Translations under genes and position numbers: made by a program | In this document: one piece after another, positions 8,693 through 17,005 of the stretch | Numbering within the stretch: position 1 is the first letter of the stretch | Layout of the letters: each line of letters starts with the position of its first letter | Notes under the pieces: generated by a model | What the model was told of the DNA's origin: nothing | What the model saw: only the letters and a program-made list of their open reading frames with translations | Database searches by the model: none | Assembly (NCBI GenBank): GCA_017853275.1 | Contig: JAFMJV010000006.1 | Coordinates: 1 to 64,000, forward strand | Origin: Chloroflexota bacterium | GTDB lineage: Bacteria > Chloroflexota > Limnocylindria > Limnocylindrales > CSP1-4 | Direction: 5' to 3' | Length of the DNA stretch: 64,000 bases

Positions 8693-9099
8693 AGCCCAAG
8701 GTCACGAGCTTCGCGTTCCCCTGGCAGGGGGCGCTCCACTTCAGCCAGTCCGTACGCGTGGAGGACCTCGTCTTCTCCTCCGGCCAGGCGGGCTTCCTGC
8801 CGGAGGGCGGCTTCCGCGCGCCGGACTTCGAGACGCAGTGCCGGCAGGCCTTCGAGAACCTCGACCGGGTCTTCCGGGAGCAGGGCGCCTCCCTCGATTC
8901 CATGGTCCGGCTCAATGCCTATCTCTCCGACGCCGCCCAGTACGCGGACTTCAAGCGGATCCGGGCGGACTATCTGAAGGAGCCCTACCCGGCCTCCACC
9001 GCGGTCGTCGTGGGCTTCGTCTTCCCCGGCATGCTCGTGGAGCTGGAGGGGGTCGCGGTGCGCGGTGGCGCGGTGCGGACCCCGGACGACGGCGCATAG
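8686..9099 (+). CDS. Rid-family protein (YjgF/YER057c/UK114), non-canonical
   Basis: A 137-residue chorismate-mutase-like-fold Rid protein: SQSVRVEDLVFSSGQAGF, then FENLDRVFREQGASLDSMVRLNAYL and the C-terminal VELEGVAV strand. Canonical RidA uses an Arg in the segment reading VARLPKD to bind the enamine/imine; here that stretch reads VVGFVFPG, so the Arg is missing and classical imine deaminase activity is doubtful. It may belong to one of the Rid4-7 type groups linked to catabolic operons. The start is GTG 8686, 9 bases after AGGAGG; it overlaps the end of the SDR gene by seven bases. Confidence 0.85.
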   Translation: MVKPKVTSFAFPWQGALHFSQSVRVEDLVFSSGQAGFLPEGGFRAPDFETQCRQAFENLDRVFREQGASLDSMVRLNAYLSDAAQYADFKRIRADYLKEPYPASTAVVVGFVFPGMLVELEGVAVRGGAVRTPDDGA

Positions 9100-9109
9100 G
9101 GTGCCCACG

Positions 9110-10132
9110 ATGCGTGTCGCCGAGCTGCCGGGGGTGGGGCAGCCGGCACGGATCGCGACCCGTCCGGTCCCCGAGCCGGGCCCCGGCGAGGTCCGCGTCC
9201 GGGTGGAGGCGTGCGGCGTCTGCGGATCGGACCACTTCCTCCAGGAGGGGGGCTTCGGGGCGAAGGTCCCGTGGCCGATCGTCCCCGGCCACGAGGCCGC
9301 CGGGCGGATCGACGCGCTCGGGGACGGGGTGACCGGCTATGCCGTGGGCGACCAGGTCGCGCTCTACTACATCTCCACGCCACCGGGAGACCGCTGGGCG
9401 GCTGCGGGGCGGCCGAACATCAGCCCCCACGTGACGCGGATGGGCGTGGACGTGGACGGCGCCTTCGCGGAATACGTCCTGCGCCCCGTCAGCTCGCTCG
9501 TCCGGCCCCCCGCGCCGGTCCCGCCCGCGGTCCTCGCCGTCCTGACGGACGCAGTCGCCACCCCGCTCCACGGGTTGAAGCGGGTCGCCCACCTCCAGGC
9601 CGGGGAGACGCTCGTCGTCCTCGGGGTCGGCGGGCTCGGATCGTCCGCGGTCCAGCTGGGGAAGGCGATGGGCGCGCGGGTGATCGCGGTGACGCGGTCC
9701 GCGGCCAAGCAGCAGCTGGCGCGGGAGCTGGGTGCAGACCTCGTCATCGGCGCGAACGATGGCGATGTGGTGGCGGCCGCGCGGGAGGCGGCGGGTGGCT
9801 ACGGGGCGGATGTCGTGATCCAGTGCGTGGGCGATGCGCGGGTGGACGAGCAGGCGATCGCGATCGGCGGCCCGGGCGGACGGGTCGTCCTCATCGGCGG
9901 CGCGCTCGAGCCCTTCTCCGTCCGCGCCGCGGAGATCTTCTGGCGCGAGCTCTCCGTCCTCGGCTCACGGGGCTTCATCCCGGAGGACATCCGGGATGCG
10001 ATCGACCTGTGGCTCGCCGGGACGATCTCCGTGGACCACCTCGTCGCCCACACCCGGCCGCTCGTGGAGGCGGATGCCGCGCTCGGCGATCTGCGGGAGG
10101 GCCGGGTCTTCCGGACCGTCCTTCTCCCCTGA
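9110..10132 (+). CDS. Zinc-type medium-chain alcohol/polyol dehydrogenase
   Basis: A 340-residue medium-chain dehydrogenase. The catalytic zinc site is GVCGSDH plus PGHEAAG. The Rossmann motif is VLGVGGLGSSAVQ near residue 175. The lobe that normally carries four structural-zinc cysteines is replaced by a Tyr/Pro-rich segment without Cys (ALYYISTPPGDRW), so the structural zinc is absent. It likely oxidises a secondary alcohol of a sugar or sugar acid with NAD. ATG 9110 is chosen because family homology begins there; GTG 9101 in the same frame is possible. Confidence 0.87.
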   Translation: MRVAELPGVGQPARIATRPVPEPGPGEVRVRVEACGVCGSDHFLQEGGFGAKVPWPIVPGHEAAGRIDALGDGVTGYAVGDQVALYYISTPPGDRWAAAGRPNISPHVTRMGVDVDGAFAEYVLRPVSSLVRPPAPVPPAVLAVLTDAVATPLHGLKRVAHLQAGETLVVLGVGGLGSSAVQLGKAMGARVIAVTRSAAKQQLARELGADLVIGANDGDVVAAAREAAGGYGADVVIQCVGDARVDEQAIAIGGPGGRVVLIGGALEPFSVRAAEIFWRELSVLGSRGFIPEDIRDAIDLWLAGTISVDHLVAHTRPLVEADAALGDLREGRVFRTVLLP

Positions 10133-10190
10133 CGGGGTGCCGCCGGAGACGGCATCATCTGCGCGGGTCCGCAAGGCAGGGAGGAAGGTC

Positions 10191-13142
10191 GTGTCTCGCC
10201 ATCGATCGATCACCGTGGGCATCGCCGCTCTGATGCTCGTCTCCGTGCCGGCCGGCACGCTCGGCGCCGCGCGACCGCCGGCCGCCCGACCCGTGACCGC
10301 CCCTGCGGTGGCGGCCGGCGCGATCGAGCTCCCTGCGGACCCCGCCGCACCCGCCGTCCAGCCGCCGAGCGCTCCGCTCCAGCTCCCCACGACCTTCGAG
10401 AGCCGGAACGGGGTCCTCCACCTGCGGGTGAAGGCCTCCGAGCAGCTCTCCACGATCAACGACGTCCTCTACAAGGGGATGCTGATCTACGACGAGGAGC
10501 TGGTGGACGGGAAGGGGGAGATGACCAAGGGCGACACGAGCCCCTACGTGGCGCCCACCTGGATCATCCACCCCGGCGACACGCTGATGGTGGACTACAT
10601 CAACGACCTCCCCCCGATCCTCTTCAAGGGGGTGGGCGAGACCGAGGCGTCCACCCTGGACCAGCCCCTCAACCTGCACCTCCACGGGCTCTCCGTCTCA
10701 CCCTCCGGGAACAGCGACAACGTCCTGCTCGCGATCCCCCCGGGCCGCTCGAACGCGTACCGCTACCGGATCCCCGCGGACCAGGAGCACGGCCTCTACT
10801 GGTACCACCCGCACATCCACGGGATCACGGACGACCAGGTCTACGAGGGGCTCGCCGGCCATATCGTGGTGGGCCGGCCGGACGGCGACTACCTGGAGCT
10901 GGACGGCCTCCCGATCTACCCGATGATGATCCGCTACAACGTCCAGGAGCCCACGGACGGCCGCCTGATCGACGCCTCCGCCTACCTCCACACCGGGACG
11001 GCGATGCCGCCGCGCGGACAGATGATCTACACCGTGAACGGCCGGAAGATGCCGAGCATCCGGATCAACGCCGCGGACCCGGAGCGGGGCCTGCCGCCCG
11101 AATCGCAGGTCTGGGCCTTCTCGAACATCACCGGCAGCGCAAGCTACGTCCTCGCCCTGGAGGAGGTCCCGGCGGACCAGGCCCGGAACAGCGAGCTCGT
11201 GGGGACCCCCGTGGCGATGACGGTCGTCTCGTATGACGGGACGGCGATGCCCGCACCCCACGTGATCGAGGGCGAGGCCGGCCGCGGCGTCCTCCTCGGC
11301 CAGGGTGGCCGGATGGCGATCCTCGTCCAGGGTGCCTCAACGCCGGGGAACGTGATCCGCCTCATCCAGGTGGAGAACCGCTCCGGGACGGGCGACGCGA
11401 GCGCCTACTACTGGCAGGAGGAGAAGGCGATCCCGGGCTGGCGCGACTACACGCGCACGGTCCTCGCGATCGGCTACACGGACCGCCGGGTGGCCGGGCT
11501 CCACGTCCCCACCCCGCCCCAGCTGACGACCCGTTCCCAGCTCCCGGAGCCGATCCCGGTGACCGGTCCCGCGGAGCGCACCCGGGGCTTCGTCTTCGGG
11601 AGCGTCCTGCCGGCCACCGCCGAGCAGCCGAACAACTTCCCCATCGATGACGGGCTCTTCCCCTACAACCGGATGGATCAGCCGCGCGTGGGGTCGGTGG
11701 AGGACTGGGTGATCGCGAACGCCTCCAGCCTCCATCACCCGTTCCATGCGCACGTCCAGGACGCGGTCCTCCTGGAGGCGATCGCGCCACTCGATCCGGG
11801 CACCACGACCGACCCCGGCGAGTACCCCACGGTCCAGGCCGTGGCCGACCTCGGCCGGGCGACCCCGGACGACCACGAACAGGACATCTTCAACATCCCG
11901 CCCGCGCTCACCGGACCGGGCGGTGACCCGCTCATCGGTCCGGACGGCTCCGTGGTGGAGCCGGGGCGGGTCACCCTGCGCGTGCGGATCCGGAGCTATC
12001 TCGGGGTCTACGTGGAGCACTGCCACCGGCTCCCCCACGAGGACCGCGGGATGATGACCCTCATCCGCTCGATCCCGGACGAGACGATCTTCGTCGTGAG
12101 CGGGCCGAGCCCCGAGGGCACGGCGGTGACCGTCATCCGCGGCGACGACCTGCGGGTCCTGTCGCAGGTGGTCCCCTTCCCCGGCTACCAGGGGCGACTC
12201 CTCACGGCGGTCGGCGATGTGGACGGAGACACCCTGCCGGATATCGCGGTCGCAGGAGCGGAGGGGAGCTCCCGGCCGTGGGCGACCTTCCGGGGCAGCG
12301 CGGCGTGGAAGACGCCGATCGCCTCGGGGGCGGACCTCCCCCTCTGGGGTCCGGTCGGGTCGCTCGCCCTGGGCGACCTGAACGCGGACGGCTATGACGA
12401 CCTCGTGGTGGGTGCCGGAGTCGATGCGGAGCCGCGCGTCCTCCTCCTGGACGGCCGGAACGGCAAGGTCCTCTTCGACCGGCTCGCCTACGACGAGAGC
12501 TTCCGGGGCGGCGTCAACGTCGCCGTCGGCATGCTGCGCGAGGGCGGGCGGAACACGCTCGTCACCGGGAGCGGGCCGGGGATGCCGGCCACGATCCGGA
12601 CCTGGGACTTCGATCTCTTCGGGGATGCCGAGGGCGTGATGCCGGACCTCCACGACCGCCTCGACCCCGTCCAGACGGGCGAGCACGTGATCCCCGAGAT
12701 CACCGGCGGCGTGGACGTGGCGCTCGGCTTCCCCTACGCCATGACCGGCGGGTTCGCCGCGATCGCCGTGAGCGCGCTGGCCGGGCCGGGAGAGGTGATC
12801 CTCCTCCGCGAGGCGGTCCACCACGGTCCGGGGAGCTTCAGCGTCTCGGGCGTCGCCCGGCCGCCGGATCCGAACCCCCACCGCGAGCTCCCGCTGGAGG
12901 AGGTCGACCGGCTCGAGCTCGCGGACGCGGGCTACCCGGCCGGCGCCGATGCCGCCTTCGTGAGCACCCCCACGGGGGCGCGGATGGTCGTCGTGGCGCC
13001 GGACGGAGGCCTGGTGACGGTCTGGGACCGGCCGCTCTCCGAGGAGGCGCTCGCCGCCGGGACGGTCCCCCAGCCGGCGGACGCGCCCTTCGTCCTCGGC
13101 CCGACGCTGGATATCCAGGGAGCGGAGGTCTCCGGCATCTGA
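10191..13142 (+). CDS. Secreted multicopper oxidase fused to FG-GAP repeats
   Basis: A 983-residue exported protein. A signal peptide covers roughly residues 1-26 (GTG start, strong GGGAGGAAGG upstream). The cupredoxin part carries all four copper motifs: HLHG near 163-166, YHPHIHG near 204-210, HPFHAH near 516-521 and HCH-x3-H-x3-GMM near 610-621, so type 1 and trinuclear sites look intact. From about residue 670 there are FG-GAP/VCBS-like calcium-binding repeats (GDVDGDTLPDIAV, GDLNADGYDDLVV), a beta-propeller module usually found in integrin-like surface proteins. The substrate may be phenolics, metals or polysaccharide; it cannot be told. It follows the dehydrogenase by 58 bases and may be the last gene of the 5972 operon. 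Confidence 0.85.
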   Translation: MSRHRSITVGIAALMLVSVPAGTLGAARPPAARPVTAPAVAAGAIELPADPAAPAVQPPSAPLQLPTTFESRNGVLHLRVKASEQLSTINDVLYKGMLIYDEELVDGKGEMTKGDTSPYVAPTWIIHPGDTLMVDYINDLPPILFKGVGETEASTLDQPLNLHLHGLSVSPSGNSDNVLLAIPPGRSNAYRYRIPADQEHGLYWYHPHIHGITDDQVYEGLAGHIVVGRPDGDYLELDGLPIYPMMIRYNVQEPTDGRLIDASAYLHTGTAMPPRGQMIYTVNGRKMPSIRINAADPERGLPPESQVWAFSNITGSASYVLALEEVPADQARNSELVGTPVAMTVVSYDGTAMPAPHVIEGEAGRGVLLGQGGRMAILVQGASTPGNVIRLIQVENRSGTGDASAYYWQEEKAIPGWRDYTRTVLAIGYTDRRVAGLHVPTPPQLTTRSQLPEPIPVTGPAERTRGFVFGSVLPATAEQPNNFPIDDGLFPYNRMDQPRVGSVEDWVIANASSLHHPFHAHVQDAVLLEAIAPLDPGTTTDPGEYPTVQAVADLGRATPDDHEQDIFNIPPALTGPGGDPLIGPDGSVVEPGRVTLRVRIRSYLGVYVEHCHRLPHEDRGMMTLIRSIPDETIFVVSGPSPEGTAVTVIRGDDLRVLSQVVPFPGYQGRLLTAVGDVDGDTLPDIAVAGAEGSSRPWATFRGSAAWKTPIASGADLPLWGPVGSLALGDLNADGYDDLVVGAGVDAEPRVLLLDGRNGKVLFDRLAYDESFRGGVNVAVGMLREGGRNTLVTGSGPGMPATIRTWDFDLFGDAEGVMPDLHDRLDPVQTGEHVIPEITGGVDVALGFPYAMTGGFAAIAVSALAGPGEVILLREAVHHGPGSFSVSGVARPPDPNPHRELPLEEVDRLELADAGYPAGADAAFVSTPTGARMVVVAPDGGLVTVWDRPLSEEALAAGTVPQPADAPFVLGPTLDIQGAEVSGI

Positions 13143-13181
13143 CGGGGCGATCCGCGGCCGGGAACGGTCCCGGGGCGGCGC

Positions 13182-13844
13182 TCAGAGGACCTTGAAGCGC
13201 TCCCAGGCATCCCGGAGGTAGGCGCCCGATTCCAGGAGGAGGCGTGCCCGGTCCTCGGTCTCGGCCTTCTCCACGACCGTGGCGGTGACCGCGGCGGCCG
13301 CATCCGCGGGGACGATGACGATCCCGTCCCGGTCCGCGACGACGACGTCGCCGGGATGGACGAGCACGCCCCCCACCTCGACGGGGAGATCGACCGCGTC
13401 GATCGAGAGGCGCCCGTGGCAGTCCGTGGGGTGGCCGCCACGGACGAAGGCCGGGAAGCCCATCGCGAGGATCCGGGACTGGTCGCGGATCCAGCCGTCG
13501 ATGACGATCCCGGCGGCACCGCGGGCGCGGGCGGCGGTCGAGAAGAGCTCGCCCCAGAAGGCGGTCGGCGCATCGACCTTCCCCACCACGACGTCGTCCG
13601 GGCGGAGCGAATCGACGAAGGCGATCTCCGCGCCATAGGGCGGATCGGACGGGACGGTGACGACCCCGCTGTGGACCGGGCGCGCCCGCCCCACGAGGAC
13701 GGGACCCGCCGGGTCGAGCGGGAGGATCCCCGGGGCCAGCGTCTGGGCGCGCAGCCCGGCCCGGTCGCAGGCGTCCGAGACGACCGCGCTGTAGCCGAGC
13801 CGGCGGAGGGTGGAGACGATCGGGTCGGGGTTCGGTCCGGTCAT
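13182..13844 (-). CDS. RraA/HMG-aldolase-like family protein
   Basis: A 220-residue protein of the RraA-like fold. Diagnostic blocks are GAEIAFVDSLRPDDVVVGKVD, GAAGIVIDGWIRD (the conserved Asp/Arg region) and HPGDVVVADRDGIVIVP near the C-terminus. Relatives are class II pyruvate aldolases (4-hydroxy-4-methyl-2-oxoglutarate or oxaloacetate cleaving) or, rarely, RNase E inhibitors. In this catabolic setting an aldolase or decarboxylase of a 2-keto acid is the better guess. The start ATG 13844 overlaps the stop of the SDR upstream (ATGA), so the two are translationally coupled. Confidence 0.85.
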   Translation of the reverse strand: MTGPNPDPIVSTLRRLGYSAVVSDACDRAGLRAQTLAPGILPLDPAGPVLVGRARPVHSGVVTVPSDPPYGAEIAFVDSLRPDDVVVGKVDAPTAFWGELFSTAARARGAAGIVIDGWIRDQSRILAMGFPAFVRGGHPTDCHGRLSIDAVDLPVEVGGVLVHPGDVVVADRDGIVIVPADAAAAVTATVVEKAETEDRARLLLESGAYLRDAWERFKVL

Positions 13845-14605
13845 GCGTAGAGCTCCGAGCGGATGCCGCCATCGATGAGGATGTCCGAGCCGGTGATGAA
13901 GCCGGCGCGGGGGGAGGCAAGGAAGAGGATCGTCTCGGCGACCTCCTCGGCGGTCCCGAGCCGGTTCACCGGGTGGGCCGCCGCCCATGCCCCGAGGACC
14001 GTCTCGGTCTCGCCGAAGCCGCTCGCCACGTGGCGCACGAGCGGGGTGTCGATCGTGCCGGGGGAGATGCTCACGCAGCGGATCCCCTCGGTGGCGTGGT
14101 CGATCGCGATCGTCCGGGTCAGGCCCTGGATCCCCGCCTTGGCCGCCGCATACGAGGCGGTCGTCTTCTGCGAGGCGTGCCCGAGGATGGACGAGGTGTT
14201 GACGATCACGCCGCCGCCCCGGGCCCGGAGGCGCGGGATCGCGTGGTGGGCGGAGACGAAGTGGGCGGTCAGGTTCACCCGCAGCGAGTAGTCCCAGTCC
14301 TCGAGCGAGAGGACGTCCACCGTGCCGTAGCGGGTGATCCCCACGTTATTGAGGACGATATCCACCCCGCCGAAGGCCGCGTCCGCGGCGCGGTAGGCGG
14401 CCTCGATCGCCGCCGCGTCCGCCACATCGCAGCGGACGTACCGGGCGCGCTCCCCGAGCTCGGCCGCGAGGGCGCTCCCCTCGGCGTCCAGGACGTCACA
14501 GACCACGACGGACGCGCCCTCGCGGTGGAAGCCGCGCGCCGCCGCCGCTCCGATGCCCCGCGCCGCCCCGAAGAGGATCGCGACCCTCCCCTCGAACTCA
14601 CCCAT
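13841..14605 (-). CDS. Short-chain dehydrogenase/reductase (SDR)
   Basis: A 254-residue classical SDR. The cofactor motif is GAARGIG with Phe in place of the usual Thr just before it (LFGAARGIG). NNVGIT is the NAG-like motif, the catalytic Ser is in NTSSILGH, and YAAAK provides Tyr/Lys. The tail LIDGGIRSELYA is typical. It heads a two-gene minus-strand operon with the RraA-like aldolase, divergent from the sugar ABC operon at 14803. A common substrate or regulator is plausible. Confidence 0.9.
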   Translation of the reverse strand: MGEFEGRVAILFGAARGIGAAAARGFHREGASVVVCDVLDAEGSALAAELGERARYVRCDVADAAAIEAAYRAADAAFGGVDIVLNNVGITRYGTVDVLSLEDWDYSLRVNLTAHFVSAHHAIPRLRARGGGVIVNTSSILGHASQKTTASYAAAKAGIQGLTRTIAIDHATEGIRCVSISPGTIDTPLVRHVASGFGETETVLGAWAAAHPVNRLGTAEEVAETILFLASPRAGFITGSDILIDGGIRSELYA

Positions 14606-14693
14606 CGTCCACGCTCCCTCTCACCGGCGGATCGGCCCGGCCGCGGTCCGGAGCGCCATGGACGGCGATGCCGGTGACCGGGGATCCGGGGCG

Positions 14694-14699
14694 AGAGTA
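14694..14699 (-). promoter_or_regulatory. Candidate -10 element (TACTCT)
   Basis: Minus-strand TACTCT, 88 bases upstream of the SDR start at 14605, in the 197-base divergent spacer 14606-14802. Confidence 0.3.
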
Positions 14700-14754
14700 C
14701 CGGCTCGGGCGGCCCCGACGCAGCCCGGCCGCGACACGGGCTTGCGCGGTCGCG

Positions 14755-14760
14755 TATCGT
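14755..14760 (+). promoter_or_regulatory. Candidate -10 element (TATCGT)
   Basis: TATCGT 42 bases before the GTG start of the sugar permease at 14803. It overlaps the operator-like motif at 14756-14768. Confidence 0.45.
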
Positions 14761-14768
14761 TTCCAGAC
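14756..14768 (+). promoter_or_regulatory. Operator-like motif shared with the second sugar ABC operon
   Basis: ATCGTTTCCAGAC; its reverse complement GTCTGGAAACGAT occurs identically at 62728-62740 upstream of the other ribose-type ABC operon. The TGGAAACG core resembles half-sites of LacI-family operators (known for that family). It overlaps the predicted -10 and start of transcription. Confidence 0.5.
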
Positions 14769-14802
14769 CGGGCGACGACCCGATGGAGGAGGAAGGAAGG
14801 AC

Positions 14803-15837
14803 GTGACCGACGCCGGCGTAGCCACGCCCCCCGGGGGTTCGGCGCCGACCGCCCGCCGCCGCTCGTGGCGCAGCCGCCTGCCGGAAGAGGCGGGTGTGAT
14901 CATCGCGCTCGTCGCCCTGATCGCCCTCATCGGCACGGCGAACCCGCTCTTCCTCCAGCCCAAGAGCCTCTTCCAGCTCCTCTCCAGCGGCGCCTTCATC
15001 GGGATGCTCGCGGTCGGGATGGTCTTCGTCATCGTCATCCGGGACATCGACCTCTCCGTGGGCTGGATGTTCAACTTCTCCGCGGTCGTCGCCGGCAAGC
15101 TGATGGTCATGGGCCTCGAGCCCTTCCTCGCGGCGCTGTGCGGGATCGCCTTCGGCGCCTTCCTCGGGCTCATCAACGGGGTCCTCTCCGTGGGCCTGAA
15201 GATCCCCGTGATCATCATCACGCTCGGGACCCTCTCCGCCTTCCGGGGCCTCTCGCTCATCGTCAACGAGTCGAAGCCGATCCTCGCCCCGGACAAGGAA
15301 GCCCCCTTCTTCACGATCTGGGACGGGAAGCTCTTCGATGTCATCCCGAGCGTGGCGGTCGCCTTCGTCCTCCTCGCCGTCGTCCTCCACATCCTCCTTC
15401 AGCGGACCCGCTTCGGGTACCGCGTCCAGGCGATGGGGAGCAACCCGGATGCCGCGCGGCTCGCCGGGATCCCGGTGGACCGGACGCGGATCCTCGTCCT
15501 CGTCCTCATGGGCGCGGTCTCCGGTCTCGCGGGTGTCATCTTCTTCGGCTTCCGCGGCGCGATCGACACGAACTCCGGGGAGAGCTTCCTCCTCCCGGTC
15601 GTGGCCGCGGTGATCATCGGCGGGACGCCGCTCTCGGGCGGCCGGGGGACGATCCTCGGGGCCGTCCTCGGCGCGGTGATCATCCAGGCGATCCAGAGCG
15701 GGATCCTCTTCCTGGGGATCGACGCCAAGTGGTCGATCTTCGTCACCGGCGCGGCGATCATCGTCGCGGTGACGGTCGACCAGCTCGTCCGGCGCCAGCG
15801 CACCCGCAGGGCGCGCGACGTCGTCGACGCGGGGTAG
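14803..15837 (+). CDS. Sugar ABC transporter permease (RbsC/RhaP type)
   Basis: A 344-residue inner-membrane permease of the BPD_transp_2 family. Multiple hydrophobic helices start near residue 30 (VIIALVALIALIGTANPLF). It has the family blocks AVGMVFVIVIRDIDLSVG, IPVIIITLGTLSAFRGLSLI, GSNPDAARLAGIPV (the ATPase-coupling loop) and GGTPLSGGRGTILGAVLGA. It forms the channel for a monosaccharide importer together with the binding protein and ATPase that follow; two permease copies per complex are expected. The GTG start is preceded by a strong GGAGGAGGAAGGAAGG. The unusual gene order is permease first, then binding protein, then ATPase. Confidence 0.92.
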   Translation: MTDAGVATPPGGSAPTARRRSWRSRLPEEAGVIIALVALIALIGTANPLFLQPKSLFQLLSSGAFIGMLAVGMVFVIVIRDIDLSVGWMFNFSAVVAGKLMVMGLEPFLAALCGIAFGAFLGLINGVLSVGLKIPVIIITLGTLSAFRGLSLIVNESKPILAPDKEAPFFTIWDGKLFDVIPSVAVAFVLLAVVLHILLQRTRFGYRVQAMGSNPDAARLAGIPVDRTRILVLVLMGAVSGLAGVIFFGFRGAIDTNSGESFLLPVVAAVIIGGTPLSGGRGTILGAVLGAVIIQAIQSGILFLGIDAKWSIFVTGAAIIVAVTVDQLVRRQRTRRARDVVDAG

Positions 15838-15855
15838 CGCCCGCCCACCAGACGT

Positions 15856-15879
15856 GCCCGGGCGAGGTCCGCGCCGGGC
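15856..15879 (+). other. Intercistronic hairpin before the binding protein gene
   Basis: GCCCGG (15856-15861) pairs with CCGGGC (15874-15879) across a 12-base loop in the 73-base gap between permease and binding protein. Such hairpins often stabilise or separately regulate binding-protein mRNA; that role is inferred only. Confidence 0.3.
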
Positions 15880-15910
15880 GTAGAGCCATCCATCCATCGA
15901 GGAGGAAGGA

Positions 15911-16999
15911 ATGTCGAAGACGATGAGGCTGACGGCCCTTAGCGGCGCCGTCGCCCTCACGGTGGCCGCGCTCGGAGCGCCGGTCGCCGCCCAGGAGCCG
16001 ATCAAGCTCGGCTTCGTCACCCACGTCCTGGGGAACCCGTTCATCCAGCAGATCGTGGACGGGGCCGAGGCCGCCGCCGCCGATCTGGGGATCGAGCTCC
16101 AGGTCACCGGTCCGGAGGACGGCTCCGCCGAGTCCCAGCTCGCGCTCATCCAGGGCCTCGCGGACAGCGGTGTCCAGGGGATCGCGACCTCGGTCCCGGG
16201 CGCCACGCTCGCCGAGCCGCTGAACGCGATCATCGACAGCGGGATCCCGATCGTCCAGTTCAACCTCCTCGACACGGGCGTCAAGGCGCCCTACGTCGGC
16301 GAGCGCTCCACGAACAGCGGCCGGATGCTCGGCATGGCCGTCATCGAGAAGATGGGTGGCGCAGAGGCCGCCGAGGGCAAGGTCGCCGTCGGCAACTGCT
16401 TCCCCGGCTTCCCGGTCCTCGAGAACCGCCAGGCCGGCGTCCTCGAGGCGCTCGCCACCGCCCCCGGCATCACCGTCGTCGGCCCGTCCGACGTCAAGGC
16501 GACCACGACCGACAACTACGCGGCGTGGGAGGCGATCCTCACCGCCAACCCGGACATCAAGGCGATGATCGGCCTGTGCGCGTTCGACGTGAACAGCCTC
16601 GGCCAGCTCCAGGCCGCGAACCCGGACATCCCGTTCATCTCGGCCGGCTATGACCTGACCGCGGAGAACCTGACCCAGCTGAAGGAAGGCAACGCCTACA
16701 TCAGCCTCGGCCAGACCCCGTTCATGCAGGGCTACCTGCCGATCCGCATGCTCCACGACGTGATCACCGGCGCGGTCGATGTCGACCTCTCCGCCGGCGG
16801 CTTCGTCGATGCGGGCACGGAGATCGTCACCGCGGACAGCGTCACGGAGCCCTATGGCCTCCCGGCGCTCTCGTTCGACGAGCTCCTCGCGATCTCGGCC
16901 GACCCGGCCGGTGCGCGGGCCTACTACCAGCCCCTCATCGACGGCGTCATCTCGAACTGGGCCTCCGCGCTCGAGCCGATCGAGAACGAGGCGCAGTAG
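15911..16999 (+). CDS. Sugar ABC transporter substrate-binding protein (periplasmic-binding-protein-1 type)
   Basis: A 362-residue exported binding protein. The signal peptide (MSKTMRLTALSGAVALTVAALGAPVAA) ends without a lipobox Cys, so it is not a lipoprotein by sequence. The mature fold matches the ribose-binding group: KLGFVTHVLGNPFIQQIVDGAEAAAADLG at the N-terminus and a hinge-like SAGYDLTAENL. The ligand is probably a pentose or deoxyhexose; the mutarotase and aldo/keto reductase downstream favour rhamnose, fucose or similar. A strong GAGGAGGAAGGA precedes the ATG. Confidence 0.9.
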   Translation: MSKTMRLTALSGAVALTVAALGAPVAAQEPIKLGFVTHVLGNPFIQQIVDGAEAAAADLGIELQVTGPEDGSAESQLALIQGLADSGVQGIATSVPGATLAEPLNAIIDSGIPIVQFNLLDTGVKAPYVGERSTNSGRMLGMAVIEKMGGAEAAEGKVAVGNCFPGFPVLENRQAGVLEALATAPGITVVGPSDVKATTTDNYAAWEAILTANPDIKAMIGLCAFDVNSLGQLQAANPDIPFISAGYDLTAENLTQLKEGNAYISLGQTPFMQGYLPIRMLHDVITGAVDVDLSAGGFVDAGTEIVTADSVTEPYGLPALSFDELLAISADPAGARAYYQPLIDGVISNWASALEPIENEAQ

Positions 17000-17005
17000 C
17001 AAGCG

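Noticed and set aside
13158-13173. Small inverted repeat CCGGGA/TCCCGG as a terminator between convergent genes
   Set aside because: Only six base pairs in DNA this GC-rich; such repeats are expected by chance.
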